Source of the DNA: Hydnum rufescens UP504
Lineage: Eukaryota; Basidiomycota; Agaricomycetes; Cantharellales; Hydnaceae
NCBI GenBank assembly: GCA_014904985.1
Contig: MU129267.1
Coordinates: 1 to 40,434, forward strand
Reading direction: 5' to 3'
DNA length: 40,434 nucleotides
Numbering within the stretch: the stretch's first letter is position 1; each line of letters begins with the position of its first letter. The notes beneath the pieces are model-generated. The model worked only from the letters and a program-made list of their open reading frames with translations. It ran no database searches and had not been told where the DNA came from. Of the stretch, positions 29,797 to 40,434 are shown one piece after another. The translations under genes and the position numbers were made by a program.

Positions 29797-31370
29797 TGTG
29801 GAAGATAAAAACATCCAGTATCAGAAAACGTGAAATCACACCACTCCCAGCCTTTGGACAATCACATGACCAATTATGAAATTAATTACAGCTATGTGCA
29901 GAAATCAAATTCATTCTATAATTCCATCAGTTTTGATCGGAGAGGTACGCCCATATAACTCTTAGAAAGCTACAATTCACACCTTTCGAACGGTACCAAA
30001 CACAAGTCAAACGGACCAAAACTGCACTCTCCAGGCCAATTTTACTACCAAAATCCAGGATTTCCAGTAAAAAACGAATTTCTCCATTAGTTCGCATTCA
30101 ATCCTTTCGGAACAACCCCTCCTAGAAAGATATAAAAAATACGCATCCAACGGTACTGAGCACGTGAAGAACAGATCAAAACTGAGCTCTACAGAATGAT
30201 ATTACTATCAGAATCAACACCTATCAGTAAAAAATGAATTTCTCTGTCAGTTTACACTGGATCTGCTCAGAACCACCGCGCCCAGAAAGCTGTTAAAAAT
30301 CCGCATCAAATGATACCAAGAACGTCTATTACAGGTGCAAACTGCTGTTTCTGCATCGAATCCCACACCATGCACTTGTCCCCATTATCAACCAACAACA
30401 AAACACCTTAACCACTGGACTATGCTCAAATTAATCTCCAAAACCCAGAGATATCCTTTCATTTCACCTCCAGAATGCTCCACATGGTCAGTGACCACAT
30501 GCTCAGCAAATTGGTGACATCACCCCTCCTCATGATTCCTTTTGTTCTCCTTATGCATGACTCAGCTATGACTGCATTATTACATCATCTTGTTATTTTT
30601 CTTTTGTTCTCACCTATGACTCACATATGACTCACCCATGGGGGAGTCATATTTCTTAAACACAGCCACCTTCAGAAAGGTATAAAAGCTGGTAGATTTC
30701 CTGTATCCCCAGACAATAATCTCCTCTCTGGAAATCATCACTGTCAACCACTGTCAACTTTTCTGCTTGCCTCTAAAGAACAGTCTATCTATAAGCCATC
30801 TGGAGCTAAGTCATCTTCAAGGTTGTTGAGACAAAGCCACTGGTAGCCCTCTACATGAATCACTAAAGCCAAGGATAGTTGCAGGACCTAAGGTTAGAGT
30901 TGCTGGACATCCAAGGAAAAGTAAGCATAATGATTATGTATCAGGTTTTTGAAGAAAGAAGAAAGAAACATACTAACAAGACTAACCAAGCACTGACCAG
31001 TCTATAACCCACAGATATCCGCATTTTGACCAGGAGAATGTAAACAAGAATACACACAATATCAGTAACAAAACCAACACAACACGAACAACGTATAAGC
31101 CTTCTACAAGCATCACAGATGTATAAGCCTTCTATAACATCACAGACGTATAAGCCTTTCTATAAGCATCCCAAATGATATATCATTGACTACAGCTAGT
31201 CCATATCCCTTCCTATTCCCCACTGAACACATACACATCTTGCAGAGTGTGATCAACCATTGAAGCGAACCAGCCCAAAATAACAACAGAAATACAGTCT
31301 CCCATCTACACACTGGCTGAACCAGATTTTTGATTTACAGTCATCGGGAGCTCCCAACCCTTCTTCTATA
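29797..31370 (+). mobile_element. LTR-like element copy C (1574 bp), inside LINE ORF2
   Basis: It has the same ends as copies A and B and an exact 4-bp target duplication, CCAG/CCAG. It has TGACTCA sites at 30558, 30617 and 30628, a TATAAAA at 30681, and the same three 150-bp repeats at 29930-30350. There is no coding sequence. A GTATAAGCCTTC motif is repeated three times at 31092-31160. Confidence 0.8.
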
Positions 31371-32760
31371 CCAGGAGTACTGGTGGGCCGGGAACAGGCG
31401 CCACTCTAAGGGTGTGCACTTATCTACATGACTCACTGCTGCTTCTACCCCTATGCCTCAATCAATTGAAGGGGACATAAGTTGGCGTTGTCCCACAAGT
31501 CCACTTTGCAAATAAGTAGATCATCTGTGGGGTGGCTTGTTCAACAAGTGTGTTGTAATAACTCAGCTTGGTCTTTTTATAGCACCGTTTGAATATGGCC
31601 CAGAGGTGGGCAACGTTATTCTTCATGTCCTCTGTCACCTCTTGGTTTGCTGCTAGAGTGTCACCAATTAATGACCTTGCCATTGAGACTGAACTCAGCA
31701 TGGCCATCAACTCAGGAGTCCACCACAGTTTTGCTCATGGTGATGGGTGGCAGATCAGGACTGCTGCCATGGCAGCCTTTTGCATTGTGGTCTGAAGGTA
31801 TTCAGTTGCCTGGTTGAGTTCCAAGGGACTCACCATGTCAATTCCCTGGGCTAATAGGGGTCCAAAGGCCTCATCGTACTCATCTTCATTATCATGCAAT
31901 GAGCTGTAAAGTGTCACCATGAATGTTTGTTTGTCTGCATGCTTCCAATTATACTTAGCTTCAGACAGGTTCAGTATCTTGTCCCCAGCATTATCAATGG
32001 CAAAGAATATAGCAAAGTGGTCGGAGTCAGCATTTGCATCCTTCTCCACAGACCATTCAGTTAGTGCATGGGTCTCATCAGCTCTCTCATTTGTGAATGT
32101 TAGGTCAAGAGGGGATAGGAACTCAGCACTCTTTGATTGCCAGGTTGTCAGGTTGTGCGGATTGCACAGAGTGAAACCATTCTCATACAGCCATGATACT
32201 GTATCATTTGCTTGCCAGTCCCTGTTGCCATCCATTTCACAGCATATTGGGTGGCAAAGGTTCCAATCACCTGTCAGAATTGTCACCATATCACTATCGA
32301 GGACCATATTGCACAGCTGGTTGACTGAGAATCCTTCTTCTTCTTCTGCAGCTGACTGGTTGTAGATATTGACCACCTGCATTGTTGGTTGGTTTGCCCC
32401 TCAATGCTTGATATCAAGGACCTGGATATCCAAATCATCAATTATATCTGTGTGGGACACAATTTCAAGTCTGGCCTCTGTGCAGGTGTGTGCCATGACC
32501 CTTGGGTGATGATTTTCAGGGATGGAGGATGATGGCATTATGTGTTGCCATCCTAGCATACTTATGGCACCCTGGACATCATTGGCACTAGTTATACTTC
32601 CATACCATGGTTCTTGGAAGAGGATGATGTCAAAGTTGTGTTCATGGGTTGAGGCTATGTTGAGGGCCATGTGGCAGATCTGGTTGCTGTGGGCAGCATT
32701 CAGGCAGTACACATTGATGAGGGGGCTCTTTGGTGTTGTCTCAATTGAAGGCATGGGGCA
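31371..32760 (-). pseudogene. Tad1-like LINE ORF2: AP-endonuclease domain and linker
   Basis: The minus strand shows an exonuclease-endonuclease-phosphatase fold of the LINE type. Motifs in order are INVYCLNAAHSNQICHMAL, FDIILFQEPWYG, VVNIYNQ, TGDWNLCHP, LDLTFTNE and SDHFAIFFAI, from 32754 to about 32000. A linker follows (AKYNWKHADKQTF and WTCGTTPTY near 31480). One frame break lies at 32390 and a stop near 31735. The endonuclease would nick target DNA to prime reverse transcription. Upstream it abuts ORF1; downstream copy C separates it from the RT. Confidence 0.85.
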
Positions 32761-34772
32761 GTGGGGAGGTGCTGTTCTCAGGCACCCTCAGATTGGCATC
32801 TACAAGTTTGGATTTTGTCAGGTAATAGTTAGCTTTGGGCCTTTTCCCCACATGGGCAGAGGATGATGGGTACACAGTCTGGTCAGTATTCATGTAGTCG
32901 TCATGTTCCCATTCACCCTCCTCCTGGTTCTCTTGTCATCTGGACTCAGCCTCCTCAAGCAAAGCACAGCATGACCTCCTAAGCTCGAAGTCTTCATGGT
33001 CCTTTTTGTTTTCAATATCTCTTCTTGATTCAGTAGTCTTGGCTGTGGTGATCTGCATTGGGACTGTGGGGTCTTTTCCCTCTTCACTGTTAGCTTTTGT
33101 GTTTTTCTTGCAGTTTGTCAGCTTGCCACCCCCTGAAGGTGTACTAGTACCTGAGGTCTTCTGTTTGCCTAACTGTTTGGTGTGTACATCACACATTTTG
33201 GACCTAGCTTTGTGCACCCCTCCACAATTGACACACTTTTTGGGCAATTCTGTAGGGTGGCTGTCAGTTGTATGCTCTGTACTGGTGCAGATGTTACACA
33301 TTGATCCTGTTTGGCATGCATCAGTGTGGTGGTCAATAGAGCCACATAGGTTACAGTAGTATACTTGCGGGCATTCGATGTAATGGGAGGTTCAGCACAA
33401 CATGCCAAATAGGTACAGCACTCCCTGGTTTCTAAACATAGACACATCTTCTTGTGATGTGAAGCTAAACAAGATTGATGTGCTTGATTGGAGTACAAGG
33501 GCTGACTCATATCCAAGCCATGATGGCTGGACACACATTTCCAGGCCCTTGAACCCTGCCCATTTGTCAGCAAGCTCCTCTGTTACCTGTTGAGTCATTG
33601 TGTGGGCCATTGATGTGTGTCGGAACACAATCAAGTTTTACCCTGTGGTAGACATGATCAGGGTGTGCTTTGAACTCATTTGGACTAAGGAGAGAGGCAA
33701 TTAGAGCATAGTAGTCTTTCAAGTCATCTGCAGTTGTACATTCACCTGTGATGATGACTGTGTTCCCATTGAGTGAATATTAGATCACATTGATATGGTC
33801 TACTTGGCAGGCATTTGTGTGGGCTAATGCATCATTAATCTTTGATACTATAGTGTGACCTACCTCATGTTTCTTGGGCTCAATCTTGGGGAAGAATTCG
33901 ATGAGGAGGCAGCAATTGTGGTTTCGCTGGAAAGGGTTTGATGGGGGTGGCATAACCTTCTTCTTTGGCTGTGGTTTAATCAGGAGTGGGTTGCTTGACC
34001 ATTTCATGCTGGTGGACCATGAGGTGGGGGCATGGATCGATGCCGAGAGGTCATTCTGCAGTGCACTGTTAAATCTATCTGCTTGTGCATTGTCCAGGAG
34101 CACCTGTGGCAATTTAGACTCTAGGATATGCATGAGAGTTGCACTGGAATCAGCATTTTGGGCCAGGGTGGATGCCTGTTCAGCATTGGTATGGTGAAGT
34201 GCTGACAATGAGGGGTCTTCAGGTTGATCATCAGATGTCAGATATGAGGCATCTAAGACCCCCATGTATATGGCTAGGTCGCACATGATCTTCCTCAGTG
34301 GGTGCACCAGTATCTCCATGCATGGGTCTTCCTCAGTCCCAGCCAAGTCTATGTCACAAATAATGTCAAAGGCACAGGACAGTTTCCTAACAGTGTACTC
34401 GATTTGTCCCAGGATTGGGAACTCTTCCTCCTCAACTGCCATGTCTGCTGCTGTGTCAGCCTGTTCACTCACTGCTTCAGAGTTTTCCCTCATTGGGCTT
34501 GCTGCCATAGCTGCAGAAGTTTGTGTTGCCATTGGGGCTGCCCCACGACTTCTCACAGTTAGATGGTCCCTAGAATTCATTGGGTATGGTGAGTCCCAAT
34601 GGTCTTGCTTTGATGCTACCATTCTTCCACAGAGGTCAAGTCTAACAGTTCCTTCAACAAAGGGTGACTTAAAACAGCCCGGGCCAGGCTCATTTTGTTT
34701 GGACATATCAGACAGGGCCCTTTTTAGGTAGGGAGGGGGTATGGGATGTGATGGGGGATGTATGGAACTCAT
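32761..34772 (-). pseudogene. Tad1-like LINE ORF1 (Gag-like) with CCHC zinc knuckles
   Basis: An intact 330-codon stretch (34772-33780) starts MSSIHPPSHPIPPPYLK and holds an acidic middle region (VEEEEFPILGQIEY). The frame then breaks several times. C-terminal pieces include KGLEMCVQPSWLGYES (about 33560). The zinc knuckles are CNLCGSIDHHTDAC, CNICTSTEHTTDSH and CVNCGGVHKARSKMC (33350-33190). A charged tail follows (KANSEEGKDPTVP, IENKKDHEDFELRR) to about 32880. Zinc-knuckle ORF1 proteins bind LINE RNA. Total length, about 670 codons, is usual for Tad1-clade ORF1. Non-functional because of stops and frameshifts. Confidence 0.8.
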
Positions 34773-35726
34773 TTCAATCTTTCGATTTCACTTTTACTAT
34801 GCATGTGATGTGGTGGTGAGTTGACCTCTTATGGGGTCATATGTTGATCCTTCCACAAACAGATGTATCTGAACAGCACATGATGCCCTGTTTCCAAGGA
34901 GCAGTAGTTGCAATGAGTTGTCATCGTTGTTGTGCTCTGCATTGCCTCTCCTTTACAGCCACAAGCATTTGGTTTGTGCAACTATCTGGCCAAATCAATT
35001 CTATGACACTTATATTGTAATTAACTGTACATTACTCTTACTGCATGTTAGAATTCTAGGTGCACTGCTGAAACTGCCTGTAATATAGATTGATAAACAT
35101 GTTGCCAGAGCCTTGAAAGAGAAAGAAGTACAACTTCCATACATACAAGATAGAAGTCAAAACAAGCCAGCTCTGTAAACATTGTACAGTAATTTGTAAA
35201 TCATCTGGACAAAGGAGACTGCTCATAATAGTCATTGTCTCAATCCCACACCAGTCTCAAATTTCTAAACCAAGATCCTCACACCTTCATTTTTTTTTCA
35301 AGCTCTGAGACAATAACAAAGCCACACAGTCATCTCAAACCCAAAATTGTGGAGGCCTTAAAGGTTATGTTGAAAAAGAATTACCTGAACTTCATGGATG
35401 GCTGGACAACAGACCTCACAGAAATGTAGATGGAGCAGGCTTCTCATCAATCAAAACTGAACAGTATTTTGCAGTGGGGATATCAATTGTGTTGATTTGG
35501 TGGAAAAGGCCAGTCTATTTGATGATGAGCAATGAATATTATATGCAGATATGGGAAGTGCCAGCAGTCACAACTTGTGACTTGAGTGTGACTTGGAAGT
35601 TGTACAAAGTCGCTTGAATGTTGCTGGAAGTTGCCAAAAGTTGAGTCATGGCATCACTAGGTCCTGGTAAAGTTGGGACTAATGATAAGTACACCACCAT
35701 GATGCACTTGAAAGGAACAGTCTAGT
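34773..35726. other. LINE 5' UTR and unassigned DNA
   Basis: Likely LINE 5' untranslated region at least near 34773-35000. The rest has only short frames (for example 35235-35429 +) without recognisable domains. Around 35560-35650 ACTTG/AGTTG words recur (GACTTGAGTGTGACTTGG, GGAAGTTGCC), which may be a transposon end. Confidence 0.35.
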
Positions 35727-36774
35727 GAAAATTTTAGTGAGAGTTACAGTATTCACATGAGAAGAACTCCCCCTGATTACTAAGCAGGTGAGGACGAATT
35801 CGGCAGACTGGTGAGACTCAAGTCACCCAGGTGAATTAAACAGGTGGCGGGAAGAACACACACAGAGAAAAGTCCTTAAGATTTATGTGGGCTCAAGCCC
35901 ATCCTTTATACTATTTACATGAGGCACAGAAACACATAAGATGGGGTAAAATATGGGGTAAAGATGAAGTAAAAGTCCAATGATGGCAGCAAGGAAAAAA
36001 ATTGCCAGTGAAACTGTCAGGGCCACGCTGCGACGAGAGCACCAAACAAATATAAACACAGATAGTTCCGGCTAAGTCCGGTATAAGTCCGGCTAAGTCC
36101 GAGAGAATCCGGGCAGGAATGAGATAACGAAGATAGAAGGGGACGGAGAGGCAATCCAGCAGCCCGGAAGGGACTAGGCGGAAACGAGCACAGCGGTCCT
36201 TAAGCTCGCGGAGTCAACTGGAAAATACTCGGACCTGTAGTCCGGAGTAACAGCGGAAATCCTGAGATTATGTAATACGAATACGGAATACATGAAGGCT
36301 GACCTGTAGTCCGGAGTAACAGCGGAAATCCTGAGAGACCAAAGCTGGGGTCTCTGGACTTCGCTCTCGGACTACTTATACATGATGACTATACTACGGG
36401 GGAGTGATTGCTAAACTGGAGGTGGTTACAAGGGGGACAGGAACAGGAACAGGAACAGGAACTCGGCCAGGGGGTGAACCGGAAGCAATGGGAAATGAAA
36501 GGGAAATGAAAAGGAAATGAAACCAAGATAGGGTTGGACCGGAGTCAAACCGGAATCAAGCCGGAAGCAAAGTGGACTTGGGCGAGGGAAATAAGTGGAG
36601 AACTGGACTGGAGGTGGGCGGACGAGGACCGGAGTTGACCGGAGTAGACCAGAGTTGGGGGCGAACCCTGACAGAAACCTATCTACAAGATCCGTGCTGT
36701 TTGCATAGCCCCCTAGGGGTCGCACTTGTCTCCAATGTCGTATCTGGTCGCTTCCATATCCGCTCACTCCAACA
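35727..36774 (-). repeat. 3' LTR of Ty1/copia element
   Basis: Its 5' end is sharp: the minus strand reads GAGGGGGAG (polypurine tract, 36783-36775) and then TGTTGGAGTGAGCGG from 36774. A TATA-like TGTATAAGTAG lies at about 36378. A 35-bp direct repeat (GACCTGTAGTCCGGAGTAAC core) occurs at 36232 and 36301, and GTCCGGCTAAGTCCG motifs at 36068-36100. The far end is uncertain; ATTTTCA at about 35727 is a possible CA terminus. It is CpG-rich, so the insertion looks young compared with its neighbours. Confidence 0.6.
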
Positions 36775-36781
36775 CTCCCCC

Positions 36782-37610
36782 TCAAGTGCAATATAACCTG
36801 AGTCCCCCAGCGTGAAAGTCCAATTTCGCAGCCCCAAGGGCTTTCATTAAAATGTCAGCCATCATAGTCTCTGTGGGACAATATACCAGGTTGAAAATAC
36901 CATCTTTAATCATCTTGCAGATAAAATGAAAACAGATGTCGATATGCTTTGTCCGGGCATGATAATTATCACCCATCATGAGTTTCAATGTGGTTTGATT
37001 GTTGCAGTACAGGGTTGTGGCCTTGAGTTGAGTGTGAAACAACTTGGCAATGAGGCTCTGCAGCCAGATGCCTTCTTTGGCAGCCTGCATCATGGCAACA
37101 TATTCTGCCTCAGCCGTTGATAGCATAATTAGCTCCTGTTTTTGGGAGCTCCAGGAGACCATTCCTCCATCGATCAGGTAAGCATACCCTGTAATTGCGC
37201 AGTGATGTTCCTGCATTGCTCCATCCGCATCCGTATACCCAAGTAAGTCATGACTTTTCAATCTGTACATTAGGCTGATATCTTTCATGCCTGATAGGTT
37301 CTGTATAGCTCACTTTGCTGTTTCCCAATGCGTAGGTCCCAGCTGGTCAAGAAATTGCGATAGTGTCGATACTGCAAAGGTAATGTCTGGCCTCGTGGCC
37401 ATGGACGCATACATGAGGCTTCCTATGGCCTTGTGATATGGGGTCTTCTTCATCCATTCGATTTCTTCAGGATTCATCATGGGATCCTCTTTTGTGAGTG
37501 TGGCCCTGGGTTCCATTGGCATATTTATGAATTTCGAGTTGCCCAAAGAGAACTGGGCTACAATTGAATCAATGTAAGATAGTGGACACCCATACTCATC
37601 CACTGTCCAT
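36782..37610 (-). pseudogene. pol: Ty1/copia pol, C-terminal fragment (RT end and RNase H)
   Basis: The minus strand reads TVDEYGCPLSYIDSIVAQFSL, then IGSLMYASMATRPDITFAVS TLSQFL, and after one stop the RNase H: GYTDADGAMQEHHCAITGY, GGMVSWSSQKQELIMLSTAEAEY, IWLQSLI, NQTTLKLM, ARTKHIDICFHFICKMI and MMADILMKAL. The frame ends in TGA overlapping the polypurine tract, so the 3' end is complete. Gag, protease, integrase and most of RT are missing. The 5' break lies near 37610, beside the DDE transposase. The only damage seen is a stop between 37289 and 37309. Confidence 0.9.
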
Positions 37611-37740
37611 TTCGCTTATGTAAGCTGTCACATGAGGCCAAAATTCATCGCCACAATCATCGAAGTCGCGCTTATGGCCCTATGATCTAAATTATGTGCT
37701 AGAATGGCAAACAGCCCCAGTAAAACCATATTTTATTGCT

Positions 37741-40215
37741 CTATGAGGTGGCAGCAGCTTTTTTCCGCTCGAATTCTATCTCATGTACTAATTCAGGTGG
37801 GAGGCAGCGGTGGCTGCGGTACTTTTTGACTGCCCAAATGGCTTCAGACCCATTAAGTCCATGTCTATATCCATCCATAAAGCGAAGGGACCTGTTGGAA
37901 AACCTAAACAGAATGTTAGTGACAATAGAGGTTAAATACAAGAAGACTGACCGTCACATGGACAACAGCAGTATGGACTCCAGGGCTGCGAGAGCATTCT
38001 TCTCCAATATCATTGGATCAGATGAAATAGGAAACTGGCGATATACCTGCTTTGCATACCCCCAACACATCTCGATGAAGTTCAACTCCAGGTGAAATTT
38101 TGGTAGAAATATTACCCTATAGCCCCGCCTTTCACACACATCTTCCAGAAGGGATTTTACCCCAACAAAGTCAGGTTGGTTAAAGAGGATACGTTGGCAG
38201 CAGCAATCCATTATCCCAGGTGCACATTTGAACCCTTTGCACTTGGCTTTGAGGGACCTTGCATTGGAAAACCCACGCTCTTCTAGAATCACTGCCATCC
38301 CTTTGAATAAGCCAGGGTATTGTGGGTGATCATCCGGAAAGTAAAGTGGTTGGGGTCTCCCGTCGGAAAATTGCGCATCCGCCATCTTCTTGAAAACTTT
38401 GACAACCTTCCTGTCTGAACCATGAATCACATTGCCATTGGGACCCAATAGTGGGACTTTAACACCCCAGTTCTCACCCTTTTTCCTCCCTTTCCCATTG
38501 GGATTGGGTGGATACTTGGGCATATGTCGAGCAGAAAGGGCATTGTCGGCATGCTTTTTGTGGGTTGTCACATTGTCATATACGAATACATGATCTTCCA
38601 TCCGATAGTGCTTGTCTAGGACGTCCATTGCTTTCGTCACTTGGGCAAGAACTTCATCGCACATGAAATAGCTGTCGCGCTCTTTTCCAGGCCTTAGAAA
38701 TACTCAAGCCCCATCAGCATCGGTGTCACCTGGCTCTCGAAGCCAACCATAATCAGGGGAAACGAAATCAGCAACCATAAGGGATGTACCCTTGCCCTTT
38801 GCATAAGGCTTTGCAGTTTTGCTGGCATGGACCCATCGTAATGTTCATCTATCATGTGCATAAAAGATCAACTCATTGTGATTCCAGATGACGGTTGGAC
38901 AACTTGATACAGGTGTCAACGGGTCGAGATTACCGCCATCATCAAATTTGTGGGTCTTTGCATCGACTGCGGCCCATGCTGGGAGGAAAGTTGATTGTCG
39001 GTACGTAACCACATCATCCCATTCATGGCCATCAACATATTGTCCCTTTGGCTCCTTTCCCCAGTGGTACTGCATAAGCCACATCCACCATGAAGCAGTT
39101 TTGAGTGAGATACTTCTTTCAAGGCCAAGGTGAGTCTTTATTTCTGGTGTATCGAGATACCGAACAATATCCAGAGCAGATATGAATGGCCCAAGACCTT
39201 GAAGATGGAGTGTGATGTCTTGGGCCAGATCCTCGTTGGAAACAAGCATCGAAACATTCCACCTCCCATATGCATTTGTCAGAAGGTTTTTAGAGTCCTT
39301 AATGTAAGCATGACACCATTCTCGGAGGTGTTGGGCTAACCATTGTCCCTTTCCAGCGGCTGTGGCAGCTACGAGTGATGCCACAATCCAACCATTGCCC
39401 CAAGCCACAGAGTCATTTGCATATATATTCAGAAACATATGCATCAATTCGAGGCGGCCCTGAGTAAGCAGGTCAAGGTTGGGGTCCATATGACCTGCAC
39501 CAGTGGGACGAGGTGGTCGGAGGATTTTTTCGAGGCCTTTTGCTGCAGCTTGAGCCTCTTTGATTGTTGGAGATGGGACAAATCATCATTGGTGTGTTTT
39601 TGTTGTGAGGGGTGAGTTCAAAATGTGCTCATCATCAATGAGGGATGCTGTGGATGTGTTGTGAGATGGACTTTCATAAAGTGAGTGAACCTCTTCATCG
39701 TGAGAGGTCCTGTCGCCATCTGGGGATAATGCCACCCAGGTGTCAAGACGAGTCTTGCCTATTTCTGATGGCAAGGCAGCGGTTGATTCTGGCACCGACA
39801 ATGACATGACAGATGGTGCAGGGACAAATGTTATTGTGTCATCATTGTCAGCGTCAGACTCTGTTGTGAGGTCTATGGTTACATTCAGATTCTGAGTTTG
39901 TGTTTTTGGTGGGAGGTGCTGCAGCCAATTGTATAGGCTCGATGGGTTCCTATGGTTCTCCTCAGCAGCTTTTTGTTCCTCTAGAACATGTTTTCTGTCC
40001 CTATAGATGGAGTGCGGAGCTCTCTGACCATTAATTTTACAGCCAGAGTATGATCCTTTCACTCCCTCCATAGCACCATGCATTCCTGCACGCACTTTTT
40101 GGGGGAGTCGGAGCCATGCACAAGCCATAAAGGTTTTCAATGCTGAGGGATTTGAAGTGGGCAGTTCATCATCTATTCCAGTAGTCGATGGCAAGGATAC
40201 TGATGAGCTGGCCAC
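37741..40215 (-). pseudogene. Basidiomycete DDE transposase (Tc1/mariner-IS630-like)
   Basis: The N-terminal part (40215-39586) has a basic stretch and an acidic linker (ATTSDADNDD-like, with IDLTTESDADNDD). After a frame break at about 39580, 39489-38845 reads QGRLELMHMFLN, LDIVRYLDTPEIK, SISLKTASWWMWLM. The catalytic part has VADFVSPDYGWL (first Asp, about 38770) and VFVYDNVTTHKK (second Asp, about 38590). A cysteine cluster CKGFKC...DCCC follows, then FLPKFHLELNFIEMCWGYAK (third acidic residue, about 38070). The tail (37941-37741) has LRFMDGYRHGLNGSEAIWAVKKYRSH. Lesions are few: TGA near 38705, frame slips near 38835, 39575 and 37950. I could not find convincing terminal inverted repeats at either side. 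Confidence 0.8.
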
Positions 40216-40434
40216 AGACTGTTGTGGGCAGCCTGGTCAGCCATATAGAGGGGCCTTAAAAGGAGGGACACATTGATGACTTAGGTGGGCCTAAATGGCT
40301 GAAATCAAGTTTGATGTCAAGTGATGATCAAAAAGCTGAATTTGACAACTGGCAATTACAATTTGACAATATTTTGACATCAAGGAATGTCAAGTGCCTC
40401 ATTTATGGGCCCTCTGCAAAATCTCAGTCAACAA
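40216..40434. other. Upstream flank of the DDE transposase
   Basis: TGACA/TTGACA words recur (TTTGATGTCAAGTGATG, TTTGACAACTGG, TTTGACATCAAGG), probably subterminal transposon sequence. There is no gene. Confidence 0.35.

Noticed and set aside
37640..40400. Terminal inverted repeats of the DDE transposon (ATGAGGC words at both sides)
   Set aside because: The match is only 7 bp with no target duplication; too weak to define ends.

Overview
The window looks like a transposon graveyard from a mushroom-forming basidiomycete (Agaricomycetes). The evidence is short spliceosomal introns (about 55 nt, GTRNGT donor, CTRAY branch site, YAG acceptor), a TET/JBP-like dioxygenase relic, a CxC2/KDZ relic, a chromodomain Ty3/gypsy element, a Tad1-like LINE and a basidiomycete DDE transposase. 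Most old sequence is CpG-poor, and its stops are mainly TGA where CGA is expected, which suggests cytosine methylation and deamination. CpG-rich islands (924-1379, 13248-13900, 35990-36680) look like recent arrivals. I cannot name the species.

Layout. 1-900: TET/JBP-like pseudogene. 924-1379: small CpG-rich element with inverted ends. 2490-2665: dimeric tRNA-derived SINE. 2849-3050: tandem repeat. 3430-6470: first array of hairpin-bearing exon-intron modules, split by an LTR-like insertion. 6600-7075: minisatellite. 8082-8724 (minus): the one apparently intact gene, three exons, 177 aa, with an RNase H1 N-terminal-like domain. 8806-16014: a decayed basidiomycete gene split by a 4.67-kb foldback element (11131-15795). 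16057-16366: minisatellite. 16890-17870: CxC2 part of a KDZ transposon gene. 17880-22740 (minus): a long decayed CDS of unknown family. 22867-23300: third hairpin-module array. 23600-29150: chromovirus pol. 29150-34772 (minus): Tad1-like LINE. 35730-37610 (minus): 3' end of a Ty1/copia element. 37741-40215 (minus): DDE transposase pseudogene.

Three copies of a 1.56-1.61 kb LTR-like element (20538, 25770, 29797) cut into the unknown CDS, the gypsy integrase and the LINE. Each has a 4-bp target duplication once CpG decay is allowed for.

The most novel object is the foldback element. Its two arms are arrays of repeated modules around a near-perfect palindrome of about 650 bp. Each module has a C-rich exon ending in hairpin H2 (CCACACACCC-type stem), then a donor, hairpin H1 (GCAAAAAGAGCAG-type stem), a CTAAC branch site and a CTAG acceptor. 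The intron sense points outward from the centre in both arms. H1 and H2 stems change on both sides together between modules. Related modules occur at 3.4-6.5 kb and 22.9-23.3 kb, so this is a dispersed family that I cannot match to any described element.
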